Of a stretch of DNA of 64,000 nt, positions 33,728 through 44,473 are shown piece by piece. The notes below the pieces were generated by a model. It was not told the origin of the DNA and did no database searches. It saw nothing but the letters and a program-made list of their open reading frames with translations. Each line of letters starts with the position of its first letter. Position 1 is the stretch's first letter. Location: contig PLOR01000021.1 of assembly GCA_003142185.1 (NCBI GenBank), positions 124,001 through 188,000 of the forward strand. The letters run 5' to 3'. Source of the stretch: Bryobacterales bacterium (lineage in GTDB: Bacteria; Acidobacteriota; Terriglobia; Bryobacterales; Bryobacteraceae). The translations under genes were made by a program, and so were the position numbers.

Positions 33728-36355
33728 ATGCCGCTTGAAGAGTACGCGAAGATACGCCGCTTCGGCGACACTCCGGAGCCTGCGCCGGGAGGCAAGCAGG
33801 GTTCCGGCAACTACTTCTGCGTGCAGCGGCACGATGCCACCCGGCTGCACTATGATTTCCGGCTGGAGATCGACGGCGTGCTGAAATCGTGGGCGGTGCC
33901 GAAGGGCCCGACGCTCGATCCGGCGGTGAAGCATTTCGCGGCGCACGTGGAGGATCACCCGGTCGAGTACGGCGATTTCGAAGGCAACATTCCGGCGGCC
34001 AATTACGGCGCGGGCAGCGTGATGCTGTGGGACCGCGGGACGTTCGAACTGCTGGGCGGCGTCTCCGGCGCCGAACAACTGGCGCGCGGCGACTTGAAAT
34101 TCCGCTTGTACGGTGAAAAGCTGAACGGCGATTTCGCGCTGGTCCACATGAAAGGCCGCGGCAAGGGAAACGACTGGCTCATCATCAAGAAGCGCGACCA
34201 GTTCGCCACGCCGGATTGGGATGTGGAGGAGCACGCGGCGAGCGTTCTTTCCGGGCGCACGCAGCAGGAGATTGCGCAGAACCTTCCTGCGCGCAAGAGA
34301 AAACGCAAGACCGCTGGCGCCGCGGACCGAGTGTGGAAGAGTAGCCGTCCGGCGGCGCGGGTGAGTGCCAAGGCCGCGGCCGCCGCGCAACCGGCCCGGA
34401 CGAGGAAGCGAGCGGCTGTCGATTGGGAGAAGATTCCCGGCGCGCGCGCCGCGGAGATGCCCACTGCCCTGGAACCGATGACGGCCACGCTGGCCGACCA
34501 GCCGCCGCGCGGCAGCGAGTGGCTGTTCGAGGTGAAGTGGGATGGCGTGCGCGCGATTGCGTTTATCGAAAATGAAGAAGTCCGGCTGACATCGCGCAGC
34601 GGCGTGCGCTGCGAGCGGCAGTATCCGGAATTGGCGGTGATCCCGCACCAGGTGGCCGCCGCGCGCGCGGTGCTGGATGGCGAAATCGCGGTGCTCGATG
34701 CCAAGGGCGTTTCGCAGTTTCACCTGATCCAACCGCGCATCTCGAACACCGATCCGAATACCGTGGCGCACCTGGCGCGCTCGCAGCCGGCCATCTATTT
34801 CGTCTTCGACCTGCTCTACCTGGATAGTTACGATCTGCGGCGGGTGAGCCTGAGCGAACGCCGCAAGCTGCTCGAGCAGGTGGTGACGCCGGGCGCGGCG
34901 CTGCGCATATCCGAGGCCTTTCCGGGCGCCGGCGCGGAGCTGCTGGAGGCGGCGCGCGAAACCGGCCTCGAGGGCGTGATGGCCAAACACGGATCGAGCG
35001 CGTACGAATCGCGCCGCAGCCGCGAGTGGCTGAAAATCAAAATCACCGGCAACCAGGAATTCGTCATCGGCGGTTTCACTCCGCCGGAAGGTGCGCGATC
35101 GCATTTCGGCGCGCTGGTATTGGGCGAGTACGACGAGGGAGATCTGCGCTGGGTGGGCAACGTGGGCACCGGCTTCGACCAGAAACTGCTGACGGCGCTG
35201 CACGTAAGGCTGAAGGCCCTGATTACGAGCGACTGCCCGTTCCGCGAGCGGCCCACGCCCGACCGCGGCATCACCTGGGTCAAACCCGAGCTGGTCTGCC
35301 AGGTGAAGTACGCCAACTGGACGCCGGAACACCATCTGCGGGCGCCGGTTTTTCTCGGGTTGCGGGAAGACAAGCGCGCGGCCAAGGTGGTGCGCGAAGA
35401 AGCGGCGCGCGAACCGGAGGAGCTGCTCGCGGCCGGCGAGAAAGAAGCGGCGCGCCAGATCGACGGGCACACGCTCAAGTTCACTAACCTGGGCAAGGTG
35501 TTTTACCCGGACGAGGGCTACACGAAGCGCGATGTGCTGAATTATTACCAGCGCGTGGCGCACCTGATCGTTCCGTATTTGCGCGATCGGCCTCTCTCGC
35601 TCAAACGCTATCCGGACGGCATCAAGAAGGAATTCTTCTTTCAGAAAAACGTGCACGAGCACTTCCCGGATTGGCTGCGCACGGAGCTGATCGAATCCGA
35701 CCACGCGGGCAAGCCCATCAAATATTGTTTCGCGCAGGACCGCGCCAGCCTGCTGTACCTGGTGAACCTGGGCTGCATCGATCACAACCCGTGGATGAGC
35801 CGCTCGCCGCGGCTGGATTATCCGGATTACGTGTTGATCGATCTGGACCCGCAGGAATGTTCCTACGACCGCATCGTGGAAGCGGCGCTGGTGGTGAAGG
35901 GACTGCTCGACCGAATTGGGATGACCGGTTATCCCAAGACCACCGGCGGCGACGGCATGCACGTGTACGTGCCTTTAGAGCCTGTATACACGTTCGAGGA
36001 AACACGCGCCTTCGCCGAGTTGCTGGCGCGCCTGGCGGACGCCGGCAAGCCCGGACTGTTCACCATGCCGCGCACGGTTTCCAAGCGGCAGAAGGACCGC
36101 GTGTATTTCGATTACATGCAGAATGCGAAATCGAAGACCATCGCCGCACCTTATGTGCTGCGGGCGTACGCGGGAGCGCCGGTGGCGACGCCGCTCGAAT
36201 GGAGCGAAGTGCGGCCGGGCCTGCGTCCGGCGCAATTCAACATCGAGAATGCGCCCGACCGGTTCGCCGAAAAGGGCGATCTGTTCGGCGGCGTGCTGAC
36301 CAAACCGCAACGGCTGGAAGAAGCGCTGGAGCGGCTGGAGGGACTGATGCGGTGA
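33728..36355 (+). CDS. ligD: ATP-dependent DNA ligase LigD (PE-LIG-POL order)
   Basis: An 875-aa multifunctional end-joining enzyme. N-terminal 3'-phosphoesterase (about residues 25-160, 'NYFCVQRHDATRLHYDFRLE'); central ligase with the adenylated lysine in 'LFEVKWDGVRAIAF' (about K269) and 'GLEGVMAKHGSSAYESRRSR'; C-terminal polymerase/primase (from about residue 584) with 'YVLIDLDPQECSYDR' and 'YPKTTGGDGMHVYVPL'. This domain order is that of Pseudomonas-type LigD. ATG 33728 lies after the ku promoter gap. A low-complexity basic linker (about residues 190-240) joins PE and LIG. Confidence 0.96.
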   Translation: MPLEEYAKIRRFGDTPEPAPGGKQGSGNYFCVQRHDATRLHYDFRLEIDGVLKSWAVPKGPTLDPAVKHFAAHVEDHPVEYGDFEGNIPAANYGAGSVMLWDRGTFELLGGVSGAEQLARGDLKFRLYGEKLNGDFALVHMKGRGKGNDWLIIKKRDQFATPDWDVEEHAASVLSGRTQQEIAQNLPARKRKRKTAGAADRVWKSSRPAARVSAKAAAAAQPARTRKRAAVDWEKIPGARAAEMPTALEPMTATLADQPPRGSEWLFEVKWDGVRAIAFIENEEVRLTSRSGVRCERQYPELAVIPHQVAAARAVLDGEIAVLDAKGVSQFHLIQPRISNTDPNTVAHLARSQPAIYFVFDLLYLDSYDLRRVSLSERRKLLEQVVTPGAALRISEAFPGAGAELLEAARETGLEGVMAKHGSSAYESRRSREWLKIKITGNQEFVIGGFTPPEGARSHFGALVLGEYDEGDLRWVGNVGTGFDQKLLTALHVRLKALITSDCPFRERPTPDRGITWVKPELVCQVKYANWTPEHHLRAPVFLGLREDKRAAKVVREEAAREPEELLAAGEKEAARQIDGHTLKFTNLGKVFYPDEGYTKRDVLNYYQRVAHLIVPYLRDRPLSLKRYPDGIKKEFFFQKNVHEHFPDWLRTELIESDHAGKPIKYCFAQDRASLLYLVNLGCIDHNPWMSRSPRLDYPDYVLIDLDPQECSYDRIVEAALVVKGLLDRIGMTGYPKTTGGDGMHVYVPLEPVYTFEETRAFAELLARLADAGKPGLFTMPRTVSKRQKDRVYFDYMQNAKSKTIAAPYVLRAYAGAPVATPLEWSEVRPGLRPAQFNIENAPDRFAEKGDLFGGVLTKPQRLEEALERLEGLMR

Positions 36356-36435
36356 AGAGCGGGGAGTGGCCACTGTCCGGCGTTTCGTTGTGCTGGGGAC
36401 GGGCGGGCGCTATTCTGAAAATCAGGAGGCGGACG

Positions 36436-36675
36436 ATGGCGAATCTCGATTGGTCACAATGCCCCGCTGTGGAGAGCGTTCCCGGCAAGGTTAGCGGCGC
36501 GTGGGTGTTGCGGGGAACCCGTATGCCCGTGGCCGCAATTTTCGAGAACATCGAAGCAGGGGCCAATATCGACGACATCATGGAGTGGTTCGACGGGCTG
36601 GACCGCGAGCAGGTCAAGGCGGTCATCGAGTTCGCGGCCCGAAGTCTGGATAAAGCGCCCGCCTACGTGCCGTAG
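36436..36675 (+). CDS. DUF433-family antitoxin
   Basis: A 79-aa protein with AGGAGG before ATG 36436. 'DWSQCPAVESVPGKVSGAWV', 'LRGTRMPVAAIFENIEAGAN' and 'MEWFDGLDREQVKAVIEFAA' are DUF433 features (predicted winged-helix). The DUF5615 gene starts immediately after its stop. The pair is a predicted toxin-antitoxin unit. A shortened relative is at 15567-15845. Confidence 0.85.
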   Translation: MANLDWSQCPAVESVPGKVSGAWVLRGTRMPVAAIFENIEAGANIDDIMEWFDGLDREQVKAVIEFAARSLDKAPAYVP

Positions 36676-37002
36676 ATGCTGATTATTTTCGATCAGGCGA
36701 CACCCGTGCCGATTCGTCCTTTTCTCGAGGGCCACACCGTCCGCACAGCGGCGCAGCAAGGTTGGGACAGGCTCAGGAACGGCGATTTGCTGACCGCAGC
36801 GGAAGCGGCCGGGTTCGACATACTGCTGACGACCGACAGGAACATGCGCTATCAGCAGAATCTTGCGGGCCGCAAGATCGCGATCGTGGTTCTCGGCCGG
36901 CAACAATGGCCACAACTTCGATCTCACATTCGACGCGTCGTTGATGCCGTCAATGCGGCCACACCCGGCAGCTTCGTCGAGGTGGAGATCCCCCTCAAGT
37001 AA
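36676..37002 (+). CDS. DUF5615 PIN-like protein (predicted toxin)
   Basis: A 108-aa protein whose ATG directly follows the DUF433 stop. 'MLIIFDQATPVPIRPFLEGH' holds the first acidic residue of the PIN-like fold, and 'LLTAAEAAGFDILLTTDRNM' with 'RYQQNLAGRKIAIVVLGRQQ' holds the others. PIN-like nucleases usually act on RNA; here the first motif reads FD-Q instead of the more common DE, so activity should not be assumed. The C-terminus 'ATPGSFVEVEIPLK' recurs fused to the DUF433 protein at 15.6 kb. Confidence 0.82.
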   Translation: MLIIFDQATPVPIRPFLEGHTVRTAAQQGWDRLRNGDLLTAAEAAGFDILLTTDRNMRYQQNLAGRKIAIVVLGRQQWPQLRSHIRRVVDAVNAATPGSFVEVEIPLK

Positions 37003-37153
37003 GACTCTTCGCCGCGAGGTTCCATAGCAAATGCTGCCCTCGGCTGTGTCTAACTAAGCACGAGATGTGGCGAATCGATAGGCAACGCGGGATGCGAGTG
37101 CGTCAGGTAACGGGATAGCGCCTGCGGAGGACGTTGCACCTCCGTGTGTGTCG

Positions 37154-38458
37154 CTAGCCCAGCAGCGCTTCCAGCCGCGAACCCGCGCGCACGATAGTTT
37201 GCGTGCGTTCGGGGCCGGTGGAGACTGAGCCGACCTCGACGCCGACGCGGGCTTCAAGAAACGCCAGGTAGTCCTTGGCGCGGGCGGGCAATTCGTCGTA
37301 GCTGGACATGCCAAACGTAGACGTCTTCCAGCCGGGCAGGCGCTCGTAGACGGGTTCGACGTTTTCCATGCAGGCTACGCGCGGCGGCATCTCCGTCAGT
37401 TCCTTGCCGCCGGCGCGATAGCCCACGCAGACGGGAATCGAATCGAACTCGTCGAGCACGTCCAGCTTGGTCACTACCAGGCTGTCGAAACCATTGATGG
37501 CGGCGGTGTAGCGCAGCAGCGGGGCGTCAAACCAGCCGCAGCGGCGCGGCCGTCCGGTGACGGCGCCGAATTCGCTGCCGCGACGGCGAATCTGCTCGCC
37601 CTCCGGATCGCCCGCTTCGGTGGGAAACGGGCCGCCGCCGACACGGGTGATGTAGGCTTTGGAAACGCCGACCACGCCGCCGATCCGCGTGGGCGCGACG
37701 CCGGTTCCTGTGCAGGCTCCGCCGGCCGAGGCGCTCGAAGAAGTGACGAACGGGTAGGTGCCGTGATCGATATCGAGCATGGTTCCCTGCGCGCCCTCGA
37801 ATAAGACGCGCTTGCCCTCTCGAATCGCGCTATTCAGCAGCATGGCCGTGTCGCACACCATGGGGCGTATGCGCTCGGCCATGGTTTCATACTGGTCGCG
37901 GATGGCGTGCGCGTCGTCTTCCTCGTCAATGCCGAAGGTGCGGGCGATGGCGTGTTTCTCTTCCATCAGCGAATCGTACTGGGCGCGGAAGGCGTCGCGG
38001 TCGAGCAGGTCGGCGACGCGAATGCCGCGGCGGGCGATCTTGTCTTCGTAACACGGCCCAATGCCGCGCGAGGTGGTGCCGATGGAAATGCGCCCGGGGC
38101 GCCCTTCCGACATGCGCTCCATCATGCGGTGCTGCGGAAACAGCACGTGCGCGCGATTGCTGATGGCCAGGTTGTGCGTGACGTCCACGCCGGCCGCTTC
38201 GAGAGTGTCGATTTCGTCGAGCAGCGCCGCCGGATCGAGCACCAGGCCGTTGCCGATGACGGCCTTTTTTCCGGGTCGCAGAATGCCGCTCGGAATCAAC
38301 TTGAGGATGAACTTCTTCAAGCCGATGAAGACGGTGTGGCCGGCGTTGTGCCCGCCCTGGTAGCGCGCCACGATGTCGAATCGATCGGAGAACAGATCGA
38401 CAATCTTGCCCTTGCCCTCGTCTCCCCACTGGGAGCCGAGGATGATGATATTTGCCAT
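37154..38458 (-). CDS. purA: Adenylosuccinate synthetase
   Basis: A 434-aa enzyme joining IMP and aspartate with GTP in AMP synthesis. 'ILGSQWGDEGKGKIVDLFSD' is the nucleotide P-loop region, 'RYQGGHNAGHTVF' the IMP-binding and catalytic histidine block, and 'FEGAQGTMLDIDHGTYPFVT' the family signature. Divergent from alaS with a 138-bp gap between the starts. Confidence 0.97.
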   Translation of the reverse strand: MANIIILGSQWGDEGKGKIVDLFSDRFDIVARYQGGHNAGHTVFIGLKKFILKLIPSGILRPGKKAVIGNGLVLDPAALLDEIDTLEAAGVDVTHNLAISNRAHVLFPQHRMMERMSEGRPGRISIGTTSRGIGPCYEDKIARRGIRVADLLDRDAFRAQYDSLMEEKHAIARTFGIDEEDDAHAIRDQYETMAERIRPMVCDTAMLLNSAIREGKRVLFEGAQGTMLDIDHGTYPFVTSSSASAGGACTGTGVAPTRIGGVVGVSKAYITRVGGGPFPTEAGDPEGEQIRRRGSEFGAVTGRPRRCGWFDAPLLRYTAAINGFDSLVVTKLDVLDEFDSIPVCVGYRAGGKELTEMPPRVACMENVEPVYERLPGWKTSTFGMSSYDELPARAKDYLAFLEARVGVEVGSVSTGPERTQTIVRAGSRLEALLG

Positions 38459-38596
38459 GAAAGGGAATCCAAACTATTCTAGCGTAGCCGTGGCGACGCC
38501 AGTGATGTTCGGCATGGACCGTTCGGCATGGGCTACATTTCCGAAACGCCTTACTTCGCTACAATTGGATTTACTCTCTCCCAGTTAGGAACCTCC

Positions 38597-41233
<2,637 letters not shown>

Positions 41234-41238
41234 CCCTC

Positions 41239-41352
41239 GTGGCGCACGCACTCGTGCGGGCCGTGTCGAGACTTTTCTCGATACCTCTTTTTCCAAGGGG
41301 CGCCGGGCGTCGGCAAGAGTGCCGACGCTGCGCGCACGAGTGCGTGCGCCAC
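41239..41352. mobile_element. MITE-like palindromic element, family 'GTGGCGCACGCACTCGTGCG', copy 2
   Basis: 114 bp with perfect 20-bp terminal inverted repeats, inner 'TCGAGA-CTTT-TCTCGA' and 'CGTCGGCA-AGAG-TGCCGACG' hairpins. It lies 6 bp after the alaS stop, between alaS and ypdA. It matches 27561-27675. Confidence 0.8.
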
Positions 41353-41376
41353 GTCGGCCCGCTGTAAACTTGTGTC

Positions 41377-42372
41377 ATGCCATCCACTCCGATGACCGAA
41401 TCTTTTGACGCACTCATCGTCGGCGCGGGGCCAACCGGCCTCGCCTGCGGCATCGAACTCGAACGCCGCGGCGTCAAGGCCGTGATCGTCGAAAAGGGCT
41501 GCGTGGTCAACTCCCTTTACAACTACCCCACCAACATGGTTTTCTTCACGACCCCGGAATTGCTCGAAATCGGCAACATCCCGATGACCAGCCTGAACGA
41601 GAAGCCCAACCGCCACGAAGCCCTCAAATATTACCGGCGCGTGGCGGACCATTTCAAACTGGACATTCGCCAATATGAGCGCGTGGAATCGATCGCCGGC
41701 GCCGACAACGCCTTCGAAGTTCACTCGACTGATCGTCTCGGTGCCCGCCGCGCCTACCTGACGCGCAAGATCGTGCTGGCCATTGGGTACTATGACGTAC
41801 CAAATATGCTCGGCGTGCCCGGCGAGGATCTCGAAAAGGTTCTGCACTATTACAAGGAGCCGCATCCTTATTACAACCACGATGTGGCTGTGATTGGCGG
41901 CCAGAATTCGGCGGCCATCGCCGCGCTGGAGCTGAATTGGACCGGCGCGCGCGTCACCCTGATTCACCGCGAAGCAGGGATCTCGAGTCGCGTTAAGTAC
42001 TGGATCAGACCAAACCTGGAAAATCGCGTCAAGAACGGCGAGATCCGCGCTTACTTTCATTCGCGTGTTGTGGAAATCCTGCCCGATTCCATTCGCATCG
42101 CGACCCCCGATGGCGAAAAAACATTAAAGAACGATTTTGTTTTTGCCATGATCGGCTATCGTCCCGACCTCGACTTCCTCTCCGCCACGGGAGTCTCGTT
42201 GGATTCCGCTACACAGAAGCCGCGCACCGATCCCGCCACGCTCGAAAGCGAGCGCCCCGGCATTTACCTGGCCGGTGTGATCGTCGCCGGCATGCACACC
42301 AACGAAATCTTCATTGAAAATGGACGGTTTCACGGCCGCCAGATAGCCGAATCCATCGCCTCCCGCTTGTAA
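41377..42372 (+). CDS. ypdA: YpdA-family FAD/NADPH thiol-disulfide oxidoreductase
   Basis: A 331-aa flavoprotein. FAD site: 'ALIVGAGPTGLACGIELERR'. NADPH site: 'VAVIGGQNSAAIAALELNWT'. 'YNYPTNMVFFTTPELLEIGN' and 'HTNEIFIENGRFHG' are YpdA (Bdr) signatures. The family has no CxxC redox pair; in Firmicutes it reduces bacillithiol disulfide. If the function holds, this bacterium uses bacillithiol or a similar thiol. ATG 41377 is used; 41392 is also possible. No bsh biosynthesis genes are in the window. Confidence 0.9.
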   Translation: MPSTPMTESFDALIVGAGPTGLACGIELERRGVKAVIVEKGCVVNSLYNYPTNMVFFTTPELLEIGNIPMTSLNEKPNRHEALKYYRRVADHFKLDIRQYERVESIAGADNAFEVHSTDRLGARRAYLTRKIVLAIGYYDVPNMLGVPGEDLEKVLHYYKEPHPYYNHDVAVIGGQNSAAIAALELNWTGARVTLIHREAGISSRVKYWIRPNLENRVKNGEIRAYFHSRVVEILPDSIRIATPDGEKTLKNDFVFAMIGYRPDLDFLSATGVSLDSATQKPRTDPATLESERPGIYLAGVIVAGMHTNEIFIENGRFHGRQIAESIASRL

Positions 42373-42498
42373 CATCCCATTTATCCCGCGCCATGAACCA
42401 ACAGTACTGGAGCTAGCTATTTAGTATCTTTAATCGCCAATCTGCAACGTTCAGCCATCTCGCTGTGTCTAATCTAATGACGAAAAGGAGGGCTCGAC

Positions 42499-42771
42499 AT
42501 GCTTCACTCTTTGGTTAACACGCTGTTTGGATGCGCTCACTCGCGCACAACTTTCCCCATGACGCCCGGCTCGAGAAACGGCGTCATCACGGCGAAGAAT
42601 GCCACGCACCTGGGTACTTACGTGGTTTGTCTCGATTGCGGCAAGGAATTCGCGTACGATTGGAGAATCATGCGCGTGGGACATCCAATCGCTATGCAAG
42701 TTACAGCGGCACCGGTTGTCGCCATGCAGCCAGCCGTTCAACAACAAGAAGCGCAGCCCGTGTATCGCTAG
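42499..42771 (+). CDS. Small zinc-ribbon-like hypothetical protein
   Basis: A 90-aa protein with a strong AAGGAGG ribosome site (42484-42490). 'LFGCAHSRTTFPMT' and 'LGTYVVCLDCGKEFAYDWRI' supply one C-x-H and one CxxC pair, which together could bind a zinc ion. The C-terminus is glutamine- and proline-rich and looks disordered. Similar short proteins are common in acidobacteria with no known function. Confidence 0.75.
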   Translation: MLHSLVNTLFGCAHSRTTFPMTPGSRNGVITAKNATHLGTYVVCLDCGKEFAYDWRIMRVGHPIAMQVTAAPVVAMQPAVQQQEAQPVYR

Positions 42772-42776
42772 TGCTA

Positions 42777-42828
42777 GTGGCGCGGGTCCCCGACCTGCGT
42801 CGCTAGTGGCGCGGGTCTCCGACCTGCG
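42777..42828. repeat. Two tandem 'GTGGCGCGGGTCCCCGACCT' units
   Basis: 23-bp units at 42777-42799 and 42806-42828, both in the same orientation and each preceded by 'CTA'. They are diverged members of the palindromic family at 8174, 48521 and 53957, here as a direct duplication. Confidence 0.7.
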
Positions 42829-42905
42829 TCCGGAGCTTCGGCATTAATCGCGGGGCAGGCGTCCCGGTTTGCGGGTCCATTCCGATTTCGCCTGCCAACC
42901 GCGGG

Positions 42906-44018
42906 CTATCCGCTGCGCGATTCTCCGCCCGAATCGCCGGGAGTGATGCTTCCCAGCACTACCCGACGCCGCGCGCCAGTGGCCGAGGGCAGATTGCCGG
43001 GCCTGCCTTGCCACGTCTGGTGCGCGAGTATAGCGAACGCCACCGCTTCTTTAGCGTCGATGTCGATTCCGTAGTCCGCCGTCGTTGCAATCGCCGCTTC
43101 CGGCAGGAAGCCGGCCAATTGCGCCATGATGCGCGGGTTGTGCGCTCCGCCGCCGGAGACGATCAGTTCCGCGCCCGCCGCGCCGCTTCTTCGCACGCCG
43201 ATGGCGATGGTGGCTGCGGTCAGCGCCGTCGCGGTGGCAATCAAATCCCGCATCGGCAGCTTCGACCGTTTCATCCGTTCCACAAACTCCGCGCCGTACT
43301 GCTCACGCCCCGTGCTCTTGGGCGGATCGCGGCGATAGTACGGATGGCTCAATAGATCGTCGAGCAGCGCGTGATGGATGCGCCCGGACGCGGCCAGCCT
43401 GCCGCCGCGGTCGAAGTTCCGTTTGCCGCGCGTGTGCTCCCGCACCAACGCGTCGATCACCATGTTGCCGGGCCCCGTATCGAAAGCCGCCACGTCGCAA
43501 GGCTGCGCGCCCGCCGGAATCACCGTGATATTGGCGATGCCGCCGATATTGAGCGCCGTGCGCGTCCGTTTCGGATGCCGGAACAGCAGGTAATCGACGT
43601 AGGGAACCAGCGGTGCGCCTTCGCCTCCTGCCGCGATATCGCGCGCGCGAAAGTTCGCCACTACCGGCACGCCGGTGCGCTCCGCGATCACCGCAGGCTC
43701 GCCAATCTGCAACGTGTTGCGCCGGCCCTCGTGAAAAATCGTCTGCCCGTGGCATCCGATGAGTTCGACCCGCCCGAAGCTTTGTATCGCGCGGTTCGCC
43801 GCGCGCGCGTACAGTTCGCCCAACTCGAAATGCAGCCGCGAAATCGCGCCGGTGTGCGTCGCCGCGTTCGATACCGCCAGCAACTCTCTTCGCACCGCCG
43901 CCGGATACGGCGTCGATTGGAACCCGATCACCCGCACAGGTTGGCGCCCGCCTACTTCGACGATCGCCACGTCGATCCCGTCCAGCGACGTCCCGCTCAT
44001 GATGCCCGCAATTCGCAT
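42906..44018 (-). CDS. anmK: Anhydro-N-acetylmuramic acid kinase
   Basis: A 370-aa sugar kinase that phosphorylates and opens 1,6-anhydro-MurNAc during cell-wall recycling. 'MRIAGIMSGTSLDGIDVAIV' is the family N-terminus with the ATP phosphate loop; 'IGCHGQTIFHEGRRNTLQIG', 'VPVVANFRARDIAAGGEGAP' and 'AFDTGPGNMVIDALVREHTR' are the other conserved blocks. 'ELIVSGGGAHNPRIMAQLAG' is near the C-terminus. It stands alone; no murQ next to it. Confidence 0.95.
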   Translation of the reverse strand: MRIAGIMSGTSLDGIDVAIVEVGGRQPVRVIGFQSTPYPAAVRRELLAVSNAATHTGAISRLHFELGELYARAANRAIQSFGRVELIGCHGQTIFHEGRRNTLQIGEPAVIAERTGVPVVANFRARDIAAGGEGAPLVPYVDYLLFRHPKRTRTALNIGGIANITVIPAGAQPCDVAAFDTGPGNMVIDALVREHTRGKRNFDRGGRLAASGRIHHALLDDLLSHPYYRRDPPKSTGREQYGAEFVERMKRSKLPMRDLIATATALTAATIAIGVRRSGAAGAELIVSGGGAHNPRIMAQLAGFLPEAAIATTADYGIDIDAKEAVAFAILAHQTWQGRPGNLPSATGARRRVVLGSITPGDSGGESRSG

Positions 44019-44108
44019 GTCTGGTTCTCGCCGCGCGTTCGTAATCGCCGCAACCGCTCCCTCACGGGGTGCCCTCTGGGCCCGGCTCCGATGCGCGCCC
44101 GTTCTCCA

Positions 44109-44473
44109 CTGTAGGGGCCGGGCATGCCCGGCCCACGGAGCGTCTACATTTCAGCGTGAGGCGGCACTTAGCCCCGCCAACCCAATACGTGGTGTCTTGT
44201 ATCAGGGCACGGCTTCAGCCGTGCCGCAGGATGCAGGCATCATCGGGCTTTAGCCCCTGTCGCCCTTTTTCGTCGCTCGCTACGCGCGCCGAACTCACGA
44301 TCCTGTCCGGGTGGGCATTGCGCGCAGGTTTGGCCATTACCAGGGGCTAAAGCCCGATTCCTTACTGTGACTCGTCGGCACGGCTAAAGCCGTGCCCTGA
44401 TACACAGCTAATCATATCCCCAAGCGCTTGGAAATGTAGGAACTCGCGGGCCGGGCATGCCCGGCCCCTACAG
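44109..44473. mobile_element. Composite repeat bounded by 'GGGCCGGGCATGCCCGGCCC'
   Basis: A 365-bp segment with facing outer ends at 44109-44134 and 44448-44473, each containing the 20-bp palindrome shown. Inside it lies a complete MITE-like element (44196-44405). The right end reaches over the mutS stop codon. With flanking DNA this fills the 449-bp gap between anmK and mutS; no gene is visible. Confidence 0.7.
44196..44405. mobile_element. MITE-like element, family 'TTGTATCAGGGCACGGCTTC', copy 2
   Basis: 210 bp with terminal inverted repeats of about 30 bp (44196-44226 and 44376-44405) and a second nested inverted repeat, 'GGGCTTTAGCCCCTG' (44245-44259) against 'CAGGGGCTAAAGCCC' (44341-44355). 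Matches 30730-30879 in its ends but has a longer centre. Confidence 0.75.

Noticed and set aside
33683-35962. Long open frame (759 codons) antisense to ligD
   Set aside because: It mirrors the strong third-position GC bias of ligD, has no ribosome site and low-complexity sequence rich in Arg, His and Gln.
42777-42828. Possible CRISPR-like direct repeat
   Set aside because: Only two units, 6 bp apart, palindromic and related to dispersed elements; no cas genes.
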